Positions 25,778-36,500 of a stretch of 40,931 nt of DNA are shown here, one piece after another. Positions within the stretch are counted from its first letter, which is position 1; the number at the start of each line of letters is the position of its first letter. The DNA is taken from assembly GCA_002862205.1 (NCBI GenBank), contig PKCN01000118.1, positions 1 to 40,931 of the forward strand, read 5' to 3'. The DNA is from Planctomycetaceae bacterium (lineage in GTDB: Bacteria > Planctomycetota > Planctomycetia > Pirellulales > Pirellulaceae). Below the pieces are notes generated by a model. It worked only from the letters and a program-made list of their open reading frames with translations. It was not told the origin of the DNA and searched no databases. The position numbers and the translations under genes are program-made.

Positions 25778-25870
25778 AGAAATGTTCACTAGTTGTGGCC
25801 CTCCGCGAATGGGGGGGATTGTCCACAAAATAGTGGTCTCCACACATTGGCATACGGAAGGGACCAGAGA

Positions 25871-26992
25871 ATGGCAAAGAAGGCAAAAGCATCGTCAAAG
25901 AGCAAAGTTGATCCTGGTTTGAAGGCGGTTTTGGAGCGTGAGCCGGGTTTGAAGACCACGTTGGAGCAGATCGACAAAACCTTCGGTGATGGTGCGATCA
26001 TGCCTCTGGGGGCATCGCAGCACTTGCAGATTGACGGTATTCAAACAGGGAGCCTCAGTCTTGATATGGCCTTGGGTGGCCAAGGCATTCCCCGAGGAAG
26101 GATGATCGAGATATTCGGTCCTGAGTCGAGTGGAAAAACCACGCTGGCTTTGCACATTGGTGCCGAAGCCCAGAAAAAGGGTGGCATTGCTGCCATCATC
26201 GACGCGGAGCATGCCTTTGACCCCAGTTGGGCTAAAAAGTTGGGCGTTGAATTGGACACCCTGCTGGTGAGTCAGCCCAGCAGTGGCGAAGAGGCCATGC
26301 AGATCTGTGAGATGTTGGTAAAGAGTAATGCAGTTGATGTCATTATCATTGACTCCGTTGCTGCCTTGGTGCCTAAGAAAGAGCTTGAGGGAGAAATCGG
26401 TGACAGTCATGTTGGACTGCAGGCCCGGTTGATGAGTCAGTCAATGAGAAAGCTGACGGGAGCAATCGCCAAGAGCAAATGTGCGGTGGTTTTCATCAAC
26501 CAGATCCGCGAGAAAGTCGGAGTGATGTTCGGCAGTCCGGAAACGACTCCTGGTGGGCGTGCCCTTAAATTCTATTGCTCTTGCCGAATTGATGTTCGTC
26601 GAATCGGAGCGTTGAAAGATGGTGAGGAGCAGGTCGGTCAGCGAGTGAAAGCAAAAATTGTGAAAAACAAGGTTGCACCACCGTTCCGAATTGCCGAATT
26701 CGACATGATGCACAGTAATGGCATCAGTTATGAAGGTGATCTGCTTGACTTGGGAACCACTCACAAAGTGGTCAATCGCAGTGGTTCCTGGTTCAAGTAT
26801 GGCGAAACTTATCTTGGGCAAGGAAAGGAAAAGGCACGTAACTTCTTGATTGAAAATCCTGATGTTGCGGCAGAAATCAAAGAGCGGGTCATGCAGGCGG
26901 GAGGCTTTGCAGCTCCTGCAGATGAACTGACAGAGGCGGCTTCGGAGGCGGCTTCGGAGGCGGCTAGCGAAGAAGAAGTTCCGAACAGCTAA
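25871..26992 (+). CDS. recA: Recombinase RecA
   Basis: A 373-residue RecA that forms filaments on single-stranded DNA, drives strand exchange and triggers the SOS response. It has Walker A GPESSGKT at residues 83-90, the DAEHAFDP block, [19 protein letters not shown] with loop L1, [17 protein letters not shown] with loop L2, and [20 protein letters not shown]. The start is the ATG at 25871 ([10 protein letters not shown]). The frame is open upstream to 25793, but those residues do not resemble RecA. The C-terminal tail is Ala/Glu-rich, built from a 12-base tandem repeat. An acidic tail is normal for RecA and modulates its activity. A strong terminator follows. Confidence 0.97.
   Translation: MAKKAKASSKSKVDPGLKAVLEREPGLKTTLEQIDKTFGDGAIMPLGASQHLQIDGIQTGSLSLDMALGGQGIPRGRMIEIFGPESSGKTTLALHIGAEAQKKGGIAAIIDAEHAFDPSWAKKLGVELDTLLVSQPSSGEEAMQICEMLVKSNAVDVIIIDSVAALVPKKELEGEIGDSHVGLQARLMSQSMRKLTGAIAKSKCAVVFINQIREKVGVMFGSPETTPGGRALKFYCSCRIDVRRIGALKDGEEQVGQRVKAKIVKNKVAPPFRIAEFDMMHSNGISYEGDLLDLGTTHKVVNRSGSWFKYGETYLGQGKEKARNFLIENPDVAAEIKERVMQAGGFAAPADELTEAASEAASEAASEEEVPNS
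26933..26968 (+). repeat. 12-bp tandem repeat in the recA tail
   Basis: Three head-to-tail copies of GAGGCGGCTTCG (the last reading GAGGCGGCTAGC) encode [12 protein letters not shown] in the acidic C-terminus of RecA. The region can probably gain or lose units by slippage without breaking the frame. Confidence 0.85.
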
Positions 26993-27057
26993 ACCGTCTG
27001 GCCTGTCATCCCATTCAAGGAGACACGAGTTTCGACTTTTCGACTAACATTACTTCT

Positions 27058-27089
27058 ATCAGCGACTCTTATGAGCCGCTGATTTTTTT
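27058..27089 (+). terminator. rho-independent terminator after recA
   Basis: ATCAGCG pairs with CGCTGAT (7 bp), with an inner CTC/GAG extension, and is followed by a run of seven T residues. It lies 66 bases after the recA stop and separates recA from the UnbV cluster. Confidence 0.85.
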
Positions 27090-27100
27090 ATGATATTTCC

Positions 27101-30091
27101 TTGTTGAGACAAAGTGGTACTGTCTTGATCGAAGAACGCTTGCGAGGACTATCGACGATTCAACGGGATGGTCCCAAGTGGCAACCCAAGCTTTGGATCA
27201 TGGCGGTTTGGGTGCTGGGTATCTTGGCTGGCTGTGGCGGTAAGGAGTCAAATAAGATCTCGGACAACACGCCGGATCCGGTGGGAGTGGACCACGTTGT
27301 CGTTGCGCAGCAGCAGTTGGAACTTGGTCATTGGGAAGCTGCTGCGGAACTGGCTTATCTTGCCCTGCTTGAAATGCCAGATCATTTGGATGCCACGATC
27401 ATTGCTGCCAAGGCCGAAGCAGGCCGAGGAAATCCCCAGGTTGCCATCGAACTGCTAAGACCTGTTGATTTGAGCTCACGCTATGGGCGGCAGGTTGCAG
27501 AGCTGACTGCGAATCAGCACTTGGTGCTGAATGAAGAATGGGAGGCGGCCAACGTGCTATTGAATGCACTGGGTGTGTATCCACAGCAAGAGCGTTGGCG
27601 TGCCCAAACGTGGACTCTTCTGAACCGATGCGGGCGGCGTCATGAGGCATCCATTCAGGCAGCATGGCTATGTCGTCAGGGGAAGGCAAACAGGCAGCAA
27701 CTCGAGTCGCTTATCTCCTGCACCCTTGCTTATCCCTTGCCGACCATTGCGGGGATCTCGGAAGATGATTTTGCCTCAGGCCTGGGAAAGGCCCGTTGGT
27801 ACTACACGTTGCAGGAGTATCGCAAAGCAATCAATGAGCTTCGTGATGATGGCTTTGTTCCGTATTCGACGCGACCAGTATCGCTGGCGTTGGAGGGACG
27901 GTTGCTAACAGAATTGCAACAATTCGACCAGGTGCCAGAGTGGTTTGCAAAGTGTGATTCCAATGTTCATGAATTCAATGATTATTGGGCTGCGATCGGG
28001 ACCTACTTATTTGATCAGGGGTTGTATGACGACTCTGTCGCCGCTTTGCTGCGAGCAATTGCGTTGGATCCCACCGATCGTATGTCGGTTCAGCGAATGT
28101 CTCGCGGTTTGGCAGCCTTGAAGCGGTCTGAGGACAGTGCTCAATTCCGCTACCGTGGCACGCAGTTGGCAACTTGCGAGCAGAATCTTGAGAAGATGAA
28201 TGACTCGGGTGATGTATCGACCAGAGTACGTGAATTGCAGGGTTTGTTTCTTGAACTGGGACGCCCATTTGAAGCGATCGGTTGGACACTGCTGGGAACC
28301 ACTTCATCAAGACAGAGGTTGGTTGTCGATCAGCAAAGACAGGTGCTGCTTCAGCGACCAGAAGTCTTGAGCATGGCACCTGTATCGGCAATGCTTGGAT
28401 TGAAGCATGAAGACTTCGGAGATCTTGCGAACCTTGATGAATTGATTGGGAAAACACAGAAGCCAATCAAAGTGGACGTGAAGGCTGTCAGAATAGATGT
28501 CTCACCTCGACTCAGTGATGTTGCAAAAAACGTCGGTTTGGAGTTTCAGTGGTACCAGGATTTTGAAGTGAATCCAGCTTCCATACCGATCCATGAGTCG
28601 CTCGGTGGCGGCATTGGTGTGCTGGATTATGACCTTGATGGTTGCCCGGACTTGTATCTTGGGCAAGGTTCCGGTGAACCGCCTTCGGATCAGTGCACGC
28701 GGTCAAATAAACTATTCGCCAACAAGGATGATATGTTCATTGATTGCACTGAACTGGCAGGTGTGTCTGACTACAACTACTCAGCTGGGATCGCTGTAGG
28801 TGATGTCAATCAGGATGGGTTTCCGGATCTATTGTTGGGTGCCTTGGGGCGGAATCGTCTGTTGGTCAACAACGGTGACGGCACCTTTGTCGATCGGACA
28901 ACACAGCTTGGATTGCAGCAGGACCGATTTACATCTTCAGTGGCAATTGGTGACATCAATGGAGATTCGTTGCCCGACATTTATGAAGTCAATTACATCG
29001 AGATGGAGGGTGGATTCAAACTGCCTGAAAAGGGTCCTGGAGGACGTGAACTGTTGCCATCACCGTTACTTCATTATCCCGATTCAGATCGCTGGCTGGA
29101 GAATCTCGGGAATGGAAAATTCAAGCCGCGCTCGGTCGGGCGGGATGTTGCTGAACCGGCTACCGGGCTTGGAGTGGTGATCACGGATTTTGACGGAGAT
29201 GGTCTGAATGAGATCTTTGTTGGTAATGACGTACGCCCTAACCATTTTTTGTCTCACGTGGGTGATCAGAAACTGGAAAACTCAGCCGATGCCAATGGAA
29301 TTGCCAATGGTCTTCAGGGTACGGCGAATGGCTGCATGGGAATCGCCACAGGTGATTTCAATCGTGACCTGAAGATCGACTTGCATGTCACAAACTACAT
29401 GGACGAGGCAGCCAATTTGTTCCTGCAGGCCGATGGCTCTGGTTTCAGCGATCAAGCGGTGCGCTACGGGGTGGCAGAGGTGAGTTCGCCGAACGTTGGG
29501 TTTGGTACCAAGGCGGTTGATTTTGATCGAAACGGTTGGTTGGATCTTGCCGTAGTCAATGGACATATTTTTGATCTTAGAATTGCTGGGCACCCATTTC
29601 GTATGCTGCCGCAAATCATGATGAACGCGGGTCGGGCATTCGAAATCTGCCAAGTGGATCATGAGGGTGGTTACTGGGATACGCCTGTACTTGCCAGGAC
29701 CATGGCCATGTTGGATTACAATCGGGACGGAGCAATGGATCTGGTGGTGGGCCACTTGGATCACCCACTGGCACTGCTTGAAAATCAGACACCAACCAAT
29801 CAACCGTGGATTCAGCTTCGTCTTGTTGCGACAAAATCTGAACGGAATGCGATTGGAGCTCGTATCAAATTGGTTACCGATCAGGGAACGTTTGCGCAGT
29901 GGGTGACCGCGGGTGACGGCTATCTGTGCAGTGACGAATCAATCATTGACCTCGGTTTGGGGGCTGCGACGGAGATCAAGCGTCTCGAGGTGAATTGGCC
30001 GTCTGGTGAGCGTCAAATCTTCGAGAATATCGATGTCAATCAGAGGTGTCTGCTCATCCAGAATCAGGATCAGCCCTACCCCCTTTGGTAA
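27101..30091 (+). CDS. TPR - FG-GAP propeller - ASPIC/UnbV lipoprotein, paralogue 1
   Basis: A large envelope protein, up to 996 residues. The signal peptide ends in ILAGC, a good lipobox. Residues about 60-400 are TPR-like helical repeats, with one clear unit around FNDYWAAIGTYLFDQG. From about 468 to 880 lies a predicted seven-bladed FG-GAP/VCBS propeller: seven D-x-(D/N)-x-(D/N)-type calcium motifs, from DYDLDGCPDLYLG to DYNRDGAMDLVVG. Residues about 905-985 are the ASPIC/UnbV domain, with SERNAIGARIKL, AGDGYLCSDES and VNWPSGERQ. The family is also called CRTAC1-like, and its molecular function is unknown. The start is uncertain: the lipobox is close to an ATG at 27200, which would leave no basic n-region, so a TTG at 27101 or 27125 is likelier. 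It is the first of three tandem paralogues. Confidence 0.85.
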   Translation: MLRQSGTVLIEERLRGLSTIQRDGPKWQPKLWIMAVWVLGILAGCGGKESNKISDNTPDPVGVDHVVVAQQQLELGHWEAAAELAYLALLEMPDHLDATIIAAKAEAGRGNPQVAIELLRPVDLSSRYGRQVAELTANQHLVLNEEWEAANVLLNALGVYPQQERWRAQTWTLLNRCGRRHEASIQAAWLCRQGKANRQQLESLISCTLAYPLPTIAGISEDDFASGLGKARWYYTLQEYRKAINELRDDGFVPYSTRPVSLALEGRLLTELQQFDQVPEWFAKCDSNVHEFNDYWAAIGTYLFDQGLYDDSVAALLRAIALDPTDRMSVQRMSRGLAALKRSEDSAQFRYRGTQLATCEQNLEKMNDSGDVSTRVRELQGLFLELGRPFEAIGWTLLGTTSSRQRLVVDQQRQVLLQRPEVLSMAPVSAMLGLKHEDFGDLANLDELIGKTQKPIKVDVKAVRIDVSPRLSDVAKNVGLEFQWYQDFEVNPASIPIHESLGGGIGVLDYDLDGCPDLYLGQGSGEPPSDQCTRSNKLFANKDDMFIDCTELAGVSDYNYSAGIAVGDVNQDGFPDLLLGALGRNRLLVNNGDGTFVDRTTQLGLQQDRFTSSVAIGDINGDSLPDIYEVNYIEMEGGFKLPEKGPGGRELLPSPLLHYPDSDRWLENLGNGKFKPRSVGRDVAEPATGLGVVITDFDGDGLNEIFVGNDVRPNHFLSHVGDQKLENSADANGIANGLQGTANGCMGIATGDFNRDLKIDLHVTNYMDEAANLFLQADGSGFSDQAVRYGVAEVSSPNVGFGTKAVDFDRNGWLDLAVVNGHIFDLRIAGHPFRMLPQIMMNAGRAFEICQVDHEGGYWDTPVLARTMAMLDYNRDGAMDLVVGHLDHPLALLENQTPTNQPWIQLRLVATKSERNAIGARIKLVTDQGTFAQWVTAGDGYLCSDESIIDLGLGAATEIKRLEVNWPSGERQIFENIDVNQRCLLIQNQDQPYPLW

Positions 30092-30468
30092 AATAACCTG
30101 CCGAGATGCGTTCGGTAGGGTGCGGTTGTCGGGTGCAGAGAAATGAAACTTGTGCTGTGCTGACTATGGTCTGTCTGGTTGATCAATTCGATACGCTGTT
30201 CCGTTCGACGCAGTTACCCGTTTGGTAGTCTGATTCGTGGGTGAGTTTTCTGCGTAGGTTGGGGTAAGCTGGGGCGGACACTGGCTGATCCACGGTCTGC
30301 CAGTCAGGGTTTCAAGAGGGCTGGAAAACGTTTTACGGGAGATATTGCGATGCGTAATGTGGAGTTTTTGATGCGTTCAACTCGCGTGTGCGGATGCCTA
30401 GGCAGGATGTTGACGGAAAAATAGTCATGCGAATTGCTCTGCGAGAAGAATTTTATTTTGGAAAGGTC
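30092..30468. other. Gap between UnbV paralogues 1 and 2
   Basis: This 377-base gap contains a weak 9-bp hairpin with a G-T wobble at 30097-30119, just after the stop codon. It has no T-run and is a doubtful terminator. No gene is seen. The leader of paralogue 2 and probably a promoter lie here, but no convincing hexamer pair was found. Confidence 0.35.
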
Positions 30469-33426
30469 ATGCTTAATTCAAAACTTGTCTGGTTTTGGGT
30501 TTCCATCCTGACGATTGCGTGTTGTCTTGTCGTCTTGGTCGGCTGTGACCAGGAGCGAGAAGGAAGAGAAGCAACATCCGGAACAATCTCGGGTGAAGGC
30601 ATTGACGAACCTACCCAAATCAATCATTTGGCTGATGCGAGGCGTTTGTTCCAACGTCGCGCTTATGAGGCGGCTTCAAAGTCCGTTGGGAAAGCATTGC
30701 TGCAGGATCCTGATGACCACGACACGAGATTTGTGGCGAGTGAAATCGAAGTTGCGAGAGGCAATTTTGAAGTTGCGATCGAACTTGCAGCTTCCATTCC
30801 GATCGATTCCCGTCTTGGGCAGCGGGCTGTAAACTTGCGTGCAAAGGCTCTGAGCAAGTTGGGGCGTCCGTCTGAGGCTGCTGACTTGCTACAGCTTGGT
30901 CTGCAGCGGTATCCCAGTGAAGAGAATTGGCGTCACGTTTGTTGGCAGTTGTTGAATCGAGTGGGTCGGCGTGAGGAAGCTTCACGGCAGGCGGAAATGC
31001 TCTGTCAGTTGGGAGTTGCGAATCAGAACGAGATGCTTTCGTTGGTGCGGCGGACTGAATCATTTCCCACACTGCTCAAGAACCGCGAAACCGCCAAGCA
31101 GTTTTTTGATCCGGGGCTTGGATTAGCACGTTGGTATTTTACGAAATTGGAGTACAGAAAAGCACTTGAAACGCTTGAAGAGGAAAAAGCAGCTGGTTTT
31201 CGAACTCCCGCAGCAAGAGCTCTTTACGGTCGTTTGTTGGGTGAGACTCAGGCGTTTGAAGAATTCCCAATCTGGCACGCAGACAAGAGTGAGGAAATGC
31301 AGGGCTTGGGTGACTATTGGGTCGCGTTAGGAACTTACTTTTTCGACAAGAGACACTATTCTGCATCTGCTCATGCCTTGCTGCAGGCTGTTTATCGCAA
31401 CCCAAGCGATCGTGTTGCTTTTCAGCGATTAGCGAAGGTCTTTGACGCGTTAGGGCGTGCAGAAGATGCTGCGCAGTATCGAGGACGAGGGATTCTGGTT
31501 TCTGATACCGAGTTCACTGCCGACGAAATCTACAAATCAGAGAATGAGATCGCGGCGCGGAAACGAATGCCACGTTTCATGCTGGATCTCGGTAGACCTT
31601 TCGAGACATTGCAGTGGAACCTGATGCTACTGCCACCCACAGCATCGCAACAACGGGCAGTCATTGCGCAGCAACGGCAGGGTTTTCTGGGAAACGCTGA
31701 GGTATTGGTGATGGCAGCCGAAGTTGCGTTGTCGGGAAATGATCCCAAGTCCTTTTCAATGGAAGATGGTTTTGAATCTCTTGTCGTTTCGTCAAAAACA
31801 AATCCACTTTTTGATGCGGCCAGCATAAAGCCTTTGGCGATGCCACGATTCAGCAATGTTGCGGCTGATGTTGGACTTGATTTTACATGGTACAAAGATA
31901 CCGAGATCGACCTGAAATCCATTCCGATTCATGAGTCGATTGGTGGTGGCATCGGTATCCTTGACTATGACCTTGATGGATGGCCAGATGTCTATCTTGG
32001 GCAAGGATCCGGGGAACCACCTACTGATAGGTGTACACGTTCAAACATGCTTGTCAGAAATGTGGCGGGTATTTTTGATGAGGTGACTGAGTTGGCTGGC
32101 GTTAGCGATTTCAATTATTCCTCAGGCATCGCGGCGGGTGATGTCAACCAGGATGGATTCGTTGACTTGTTCCTTGGCAGTCTTGGGCACAACCGTCTTC
32201 TGATTAACAATGGAGACGGGACGTTTCGTGATGCGACCGCCGAGCTGGGAAAAGTGGAAGACCAGTTCACAACATCCATTGCTGTTGCAGATCTCAATGC
32301 GGATGGATTGCCCGATTTGTTTGAGGCTATCTACATTGAGATGGAGGGTGCTTTTGAGCTGCCCAAGAAAGACCCGGATGGTAGAGAATTACAGCCTTCA
32401 CCGCTGAAGCATTATGCCGAGTCTGATCGCTGGTACGAGAATCTTGGTAATGGGCGATTTCAGTCCAGAACAATCTCACGAGACGTGGCAAAACCGGGTA
32501 CCAGCTTGGGACTCATCGTAACCGACTTTAATGGCAATGGAAAAAACGAAGTTTTCGTCGGTAATGATGTTCGCGCCAACCACTTTTTGGTGCAGGCGGG
32601 AGACAATGAGTTTAGCAACGCGGCTGACGTTCGTGGAATGGCTAACGGATTCAGTGGAGCTGCGAATGGTTGTATGGGTATCGCCCCTGGTGATTACAAC
32701 CGTGATGGCGAATTGGACCTCTTTGTTACCAATTTTTCAGAGGAGTCTGCAAATCTCTATATTCAACAGGCTGGTAGCGGGTTTACTGATCTCGCCATCA
32801 GGTATGGCATCGATACGATTAGCTTGCCATTTGTGGGGTTCGGAACCAAGGCGATTGATTTGGATCGAAATGGATGGCTGGATTTGGTTGTGACCAATGG
32901 TCATATATTCGATATGACCTTCTATGGGGAGGATTACCAAATGGCTCCGCAGTGTCTCATGGCACATGGCAATCGTTTCGAATTAACGGAGGTTGAAGAT
33001 GAATCCGGCTATTGGAATGAAACGTACCTCGGCCGCGTGATGGCTGCGTCTGATTTCGATCGCGATGGGGATCTTGATTTGTTGGTGAATCACCTCGATA
33101 AGCCTTTGGCGATTTTGCGTTCGGACACGAATACTGATGGACGTTGGATTCAGCTGGAACTGGTAGGTAGACAGTGTGAACGTGATGGGATCGGTGCTCG
33201 AGTGGTTGTGAAAACGAAGTCGGGGAAATATTCCCAGTGGATGACTGCCGGAGATGGGTATTTTTGCAGCGATGAAGCAGTGTTGGATTTCGGGCTTGGA
33301 CGCGGTGCTGAGATTGAATCGGTTGAAGTTCACTGGCCATCCGGCGAGTTGCAAACGTTTAACTCACCGGTCGCGGATCGTAGATATCTGATCGTTCAGG
33401 GCGATGTGGAACTGTACCAACGATGA
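30469..33426 (+). CDS. TPR - FG-GAP propeller - ASPIC/UnbV lipoprotein, paralogue 2
   Basis: A 985-residue lipoprotein closely related to paralogue 1 along its whole length. The signal peptide MLNSKLVWFWVSILTIACC ends shortly after in LVGC. The ATG at 30469 is chosen because it gives a normal short lipoprotein signal; ATG 30427 and GTG 30388 are longer options. TPR-like repeats span about residues 45-400 (LGDYWVALGTYFFDKR matches paralogue 1). Seven propeller calcium motifs run from DYDLDGWPDVYLG near 500 to DFDRDGDLDLLVN near 862. The UnbV domain begins with CERDGIGARVVV near 903 and contains DGYFCSDEA and VHWPSGELQ. The IHES(L/I)GGGIG and DxCTRSN blocks are nearly identical to paralogue 1, pointing to a fairly recent tandem duplication. 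Confidence 0.86.
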   Translation: MLNSKLVWFWVSILTIACCLVVLVGCDQEREGREATSGTISGEGIDEPTQINHLADARRLFQRRAYEAASKSVGKALLQDPDDHDTRFVASEIEVARGNFEVAIELAASIPIDSRLGQRAVNLRAKALSKLGRPSEAADLLQLGLQRYPSEENWRHVCWQLLNRVGRREEASRQAEMLCQLGVANQNEMLSLVRRTESFPTLLKNRETAKQFFDPGLGLARWYFTKLEYRKALETLEEEKAAGFRTPAARALYGRLLGETQAFEEFPIWHADKSEEMQGLGDYWVALGTYFFDKRHYSASAHALLQAVYRNPSDRVAFQRLAKVFDALGRAEDAAQYRGRGILVSDTEFTADEIYKSENEIAARKRMPRFMLDLGRPFETLQWNLMLLPPTASQQRAVIAQQRQGFLGNAEVLVMAAEVALSGNDPKSFSMEDGFESLVVSSKTNPLFDAASIKPLAMPRFSNVAADVGLDFTWYKDTEIDLKSIPIHESIGGGIGILDYDLDGWPDVYLGQGSGEPPTDRCTRSNMLVRNVAGIFDEVTELAGVSDFNYSSGIAAGDVNQDGFVDLFLGSLGHNRLLINNGDGTFRDATAELGKVEDQFTTSIAVADLNADGLPDLFEAIYIEMEGAFELPKKDPDGRELQPSPLKHYAESDRWYENLGNGRFQSRTISRDVAKPGTSLGLIVTDFNGNGKNEVFVGNDVRANHFLVQAGDNEFSNAADVRGMANGFSGAANGCMGIAPGDYNRDGELDLFVTNFSEESANLYIQQAGSGFTDLAIRYGIDTISLPFVGFGTKAIDLDRNGWLDLVVTNGHIFDMTFYGEDYQMAPQCLMAHGNRFELTEVEDESGYWNETYLGRVMAASDFDRDGDLDLLVNHLDKPLAILRSDTNTDGRWIQLELVGRQCERDGIGARVVVKTKSGKYSQWMTAGDGYFCSDEAVLDFGLGRGAEIESVEVHWPSGELQTFNSPVADRRYLIVQGDVELYQR

Positions 33427-33505
33427 GTCTTGTCAAATTGGAACGGGACGTGAATCATTGGTGGCGGGGCATGGACGGACGGTTCTAAGCGTGATTTGGT
33501 CATTC

Positions 33506-36500
33506 ATGAAAATAAGAAACCAAAGAAAATTCACCATGACACGATGGCTGTTAGCGATTGCGTTCCCAGTGCTGCTGTTTCTGGTCACCCAGGGGTGTGG
33601 CGAGACTACCCAGGATGCCGGCGATTCACTCACTGAACCGTCAAATGCGTCTGTTGTGCCAAGCGATGAAAAAATAAAGCATGAGCAAACGGATTCTGAT
33701 GAAATGGTCAGTTCAGAATCGCTGACTCGTCAGGAAACGCTGGAACAGGTCGCGAGGCTCGCTACCGAGGGTGATTTCGAATCCGCGTTACCTCTTTTGC
33801 AGCGATTGCTCTTGGTGGATCCTGATGATGTTGAGGTTCTTTTTCAGACTGGCCTGATGCACGCTGGTTGTGGTGACTTGCCAGAGGCGATCGACTGCCT
33901 TGCTGGCATACCTGAGGATCATCCTGAGGCTGGGATTCCCGCCTTGGGGCAAGCTGCCGATTGGTGTGTGCAACTCAAGCGATTTGATGCTGCGATTGAG
34001 CGTTATGAGCGGATTCTCGCAGTCGATCCTCGGCTCACGCTTGCCAGACGCCAGCTTGCCTATCTGCTCAATCGCCAGGGGCGTCGACATGAGGCAGCGG
34101 TCCAAATCCGCGAACTTTGTCGCGCGGGAGATGTTCGGCAGGATGAGTTGCAGTCACTGATTGTGCTCAGCGATGCAATGCTGAGCGAACCGGGGGCAGA
34201 GGCTTCGGGGCAACTGGATTACAGCCCCATCGGGGCATCAGGGGAAGCGAGGAAATTGTTTACCGAACGTCGTTACGCAGAGGCGGCTGCCGTTCTCCGT
34301 GATCCAGTTGCCAGTGGTGACGTGCCGCCCTCAGTCATCGCCTTGTACGGCCGTGCTGCGGCCGAGGCGCAGGATGACGCGGCATTCAAGTGGTGGTTTG
34401 TGAGGACGGACAAGGCTGTACGTGAATACGCCGAGTACTGGTCTGCCATTGGTACTTATCTTGCAAGCGAGAGAAAGTTTCCAGCTGCAACTCGCGCGTT
34501 TCTGGAATCTCTGGATCGTGATCCAACTGACTTTATCACCATGAATCGGTTGCTTCAGGCATTGAAAATGCAGGACAAAACAGATGATTACGCAAAGTGG
34601 GAACAACGTTGGAAGGCGATGCATGAGATCCTGTTGGATAGCAACGAAGTTTCAGACTCGGACGTCCCCAATGTAAAAGTAATTGAGGAATTGGCGGCCA
34701 GGTTGAATGAAATTGATCGACAACTTGAAGCGGTGGTATGGAAGTCGATCGAAGCCTATTACAGAAAGTTGCCCCCGGAGGCATTGAAACACTGGAACAC
34801 GGAACGTCAAAAAATGGTCTCTGCAAACAGTGGTTTCCCGGATCGTAGTGCGCGTCTTTGTGATCTGTCTCTCGAGAGTTACCCTCTGCCAGACATGCAG
34901 CTCGGGACTGCTCCTGTGACCGAAGCGATCGATGGTGAGACACTTGCAGCAGTTGCGAATCCGGCGGCATTTCGAAATGTCGCTCATGACGTCGGTTTGA
35001 AACACACTTTCGAACTCGCTCCTGAAAAAATTGATTCCGGATTTGCCATGTACCATCAAGCAGGGGGAGGTGTGGCAGTGCTGGACTTTGACCGCGACGG
35101 ATTCGCGGATCTTTACTTTGCGCAGGGTGCAGCTGCGCCACCCAGATTTGTCTCTAAAGACAGCAACCTTTTGTTTCGTAATATCGATGCCAACCTTGCC
35201 GATGTGACAGAGGCTGCTTCGGTAGCTGAGCGGCTTTATACCTTGGGATGCACTGCCGGCGATTGGAATCAGGATGGGTTTCCCGATTTGATCACGGCGA
35301 ATATTGGCACTAATCACTTGTGGATCAACAATGGGGATGGAACCTTCACCCAGTCGAGTCTGGGTGGCAGCGATGATCTGGAAAGAATGCCTGCCTCGGT
35401 CGCCATGGCAGATTTGAATGCTGATAATTTGCCGGACATTTTCGAGGTGAACTACATTCAGGATTCCACGATTGGTCGTTTGCCTCAGAGGGATCTATCA
35501 GGTGTTGTTGTGGAGGCTGTCGGCCCTGCAGATTTCGACGCTTGTTCAGACCGTATTGGTCTGAATGATGGAAAGGGTAACGTTTCTTTTCGGCAACTGA
35601 GTCGTCCGGGATCTGAGCTGCACAAAGGTCTTGGGGTTGTGATTGCCAACTTCGATGGTCGCAAGGGAAACGACATTTTTGTCGGGAACGATAAATCAGC
35701 GAATCAGCTTTGGATTCGAGATCCATCGGCTGATACGTGGTCAGATATTGCCGTCATCAATGGGAGTGCTTTTTCTTCCGGCGGAGCGGGAACAGCAAGC
35801 ATGGGGATTGCTACCGGTGATTTTGACAAGAACTCGATGCTGGATCTGCATATTGCAAACTTTCAAAACGAGAGTGTGTGTCTGTATTTAAATCGTGGTA
35901 GCTTTTTTCAGGATCGTGCCTCCCAATACAGGCTTGGGGTTCCCAGTCGGTCGGTACTGGGATTTGGTTCACAGGCGCTCGACTACGATAACAATGGACA
36001 GCTTGACATTGCTGTTACCAACGGGCACATCGACAACTATAAAACCATGACTGGATCGTTCCGGCAAATGGCTCAGTTGTTTTGTAACTTGGGACCCCGT
36101 TTTGCACTTCTTCCAGTAGCAGACGAATCTGGCTATTGGAAACAGCCTCATCTGGGGCGAGCGATGGCAACCATTGATTTCAATCGTGATGGGCGGACCG
36201 ATTTCGTTGTAACGCACCTCGGCGAAAACTCTGCTTTGTTACAGAATGAAACACCGAATGTCGGCCACAGTTTTCAGCTGGAATTGATCGGTAGCCCATC
36301 AGAACGCGATGCGATTGGGGCAAAGGTTCAGATTGAGTATGGTGATGAGGTGTCGACAGACTTCGTGGTTGCTGGTGATGGCTACCTGTGCTGCAACGAG
36401 TCGGTACTGACATTTGGCTTGGGCCGCAACCGTCAGATTGATCGGCTGACCATTGAATGGCCCACGGGAACACGGCAGGTCTTTCGTGACCTTGAGTCTG

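Noticed and set aside
25637-25870. LexA/SOS box upstream of recA
   Set aside because: The TAGAAATGTTCACTA stretch is only weakly symmetrical and matches neither the CTG-N10-CAG nor the GAAC-N4-GTTC type.
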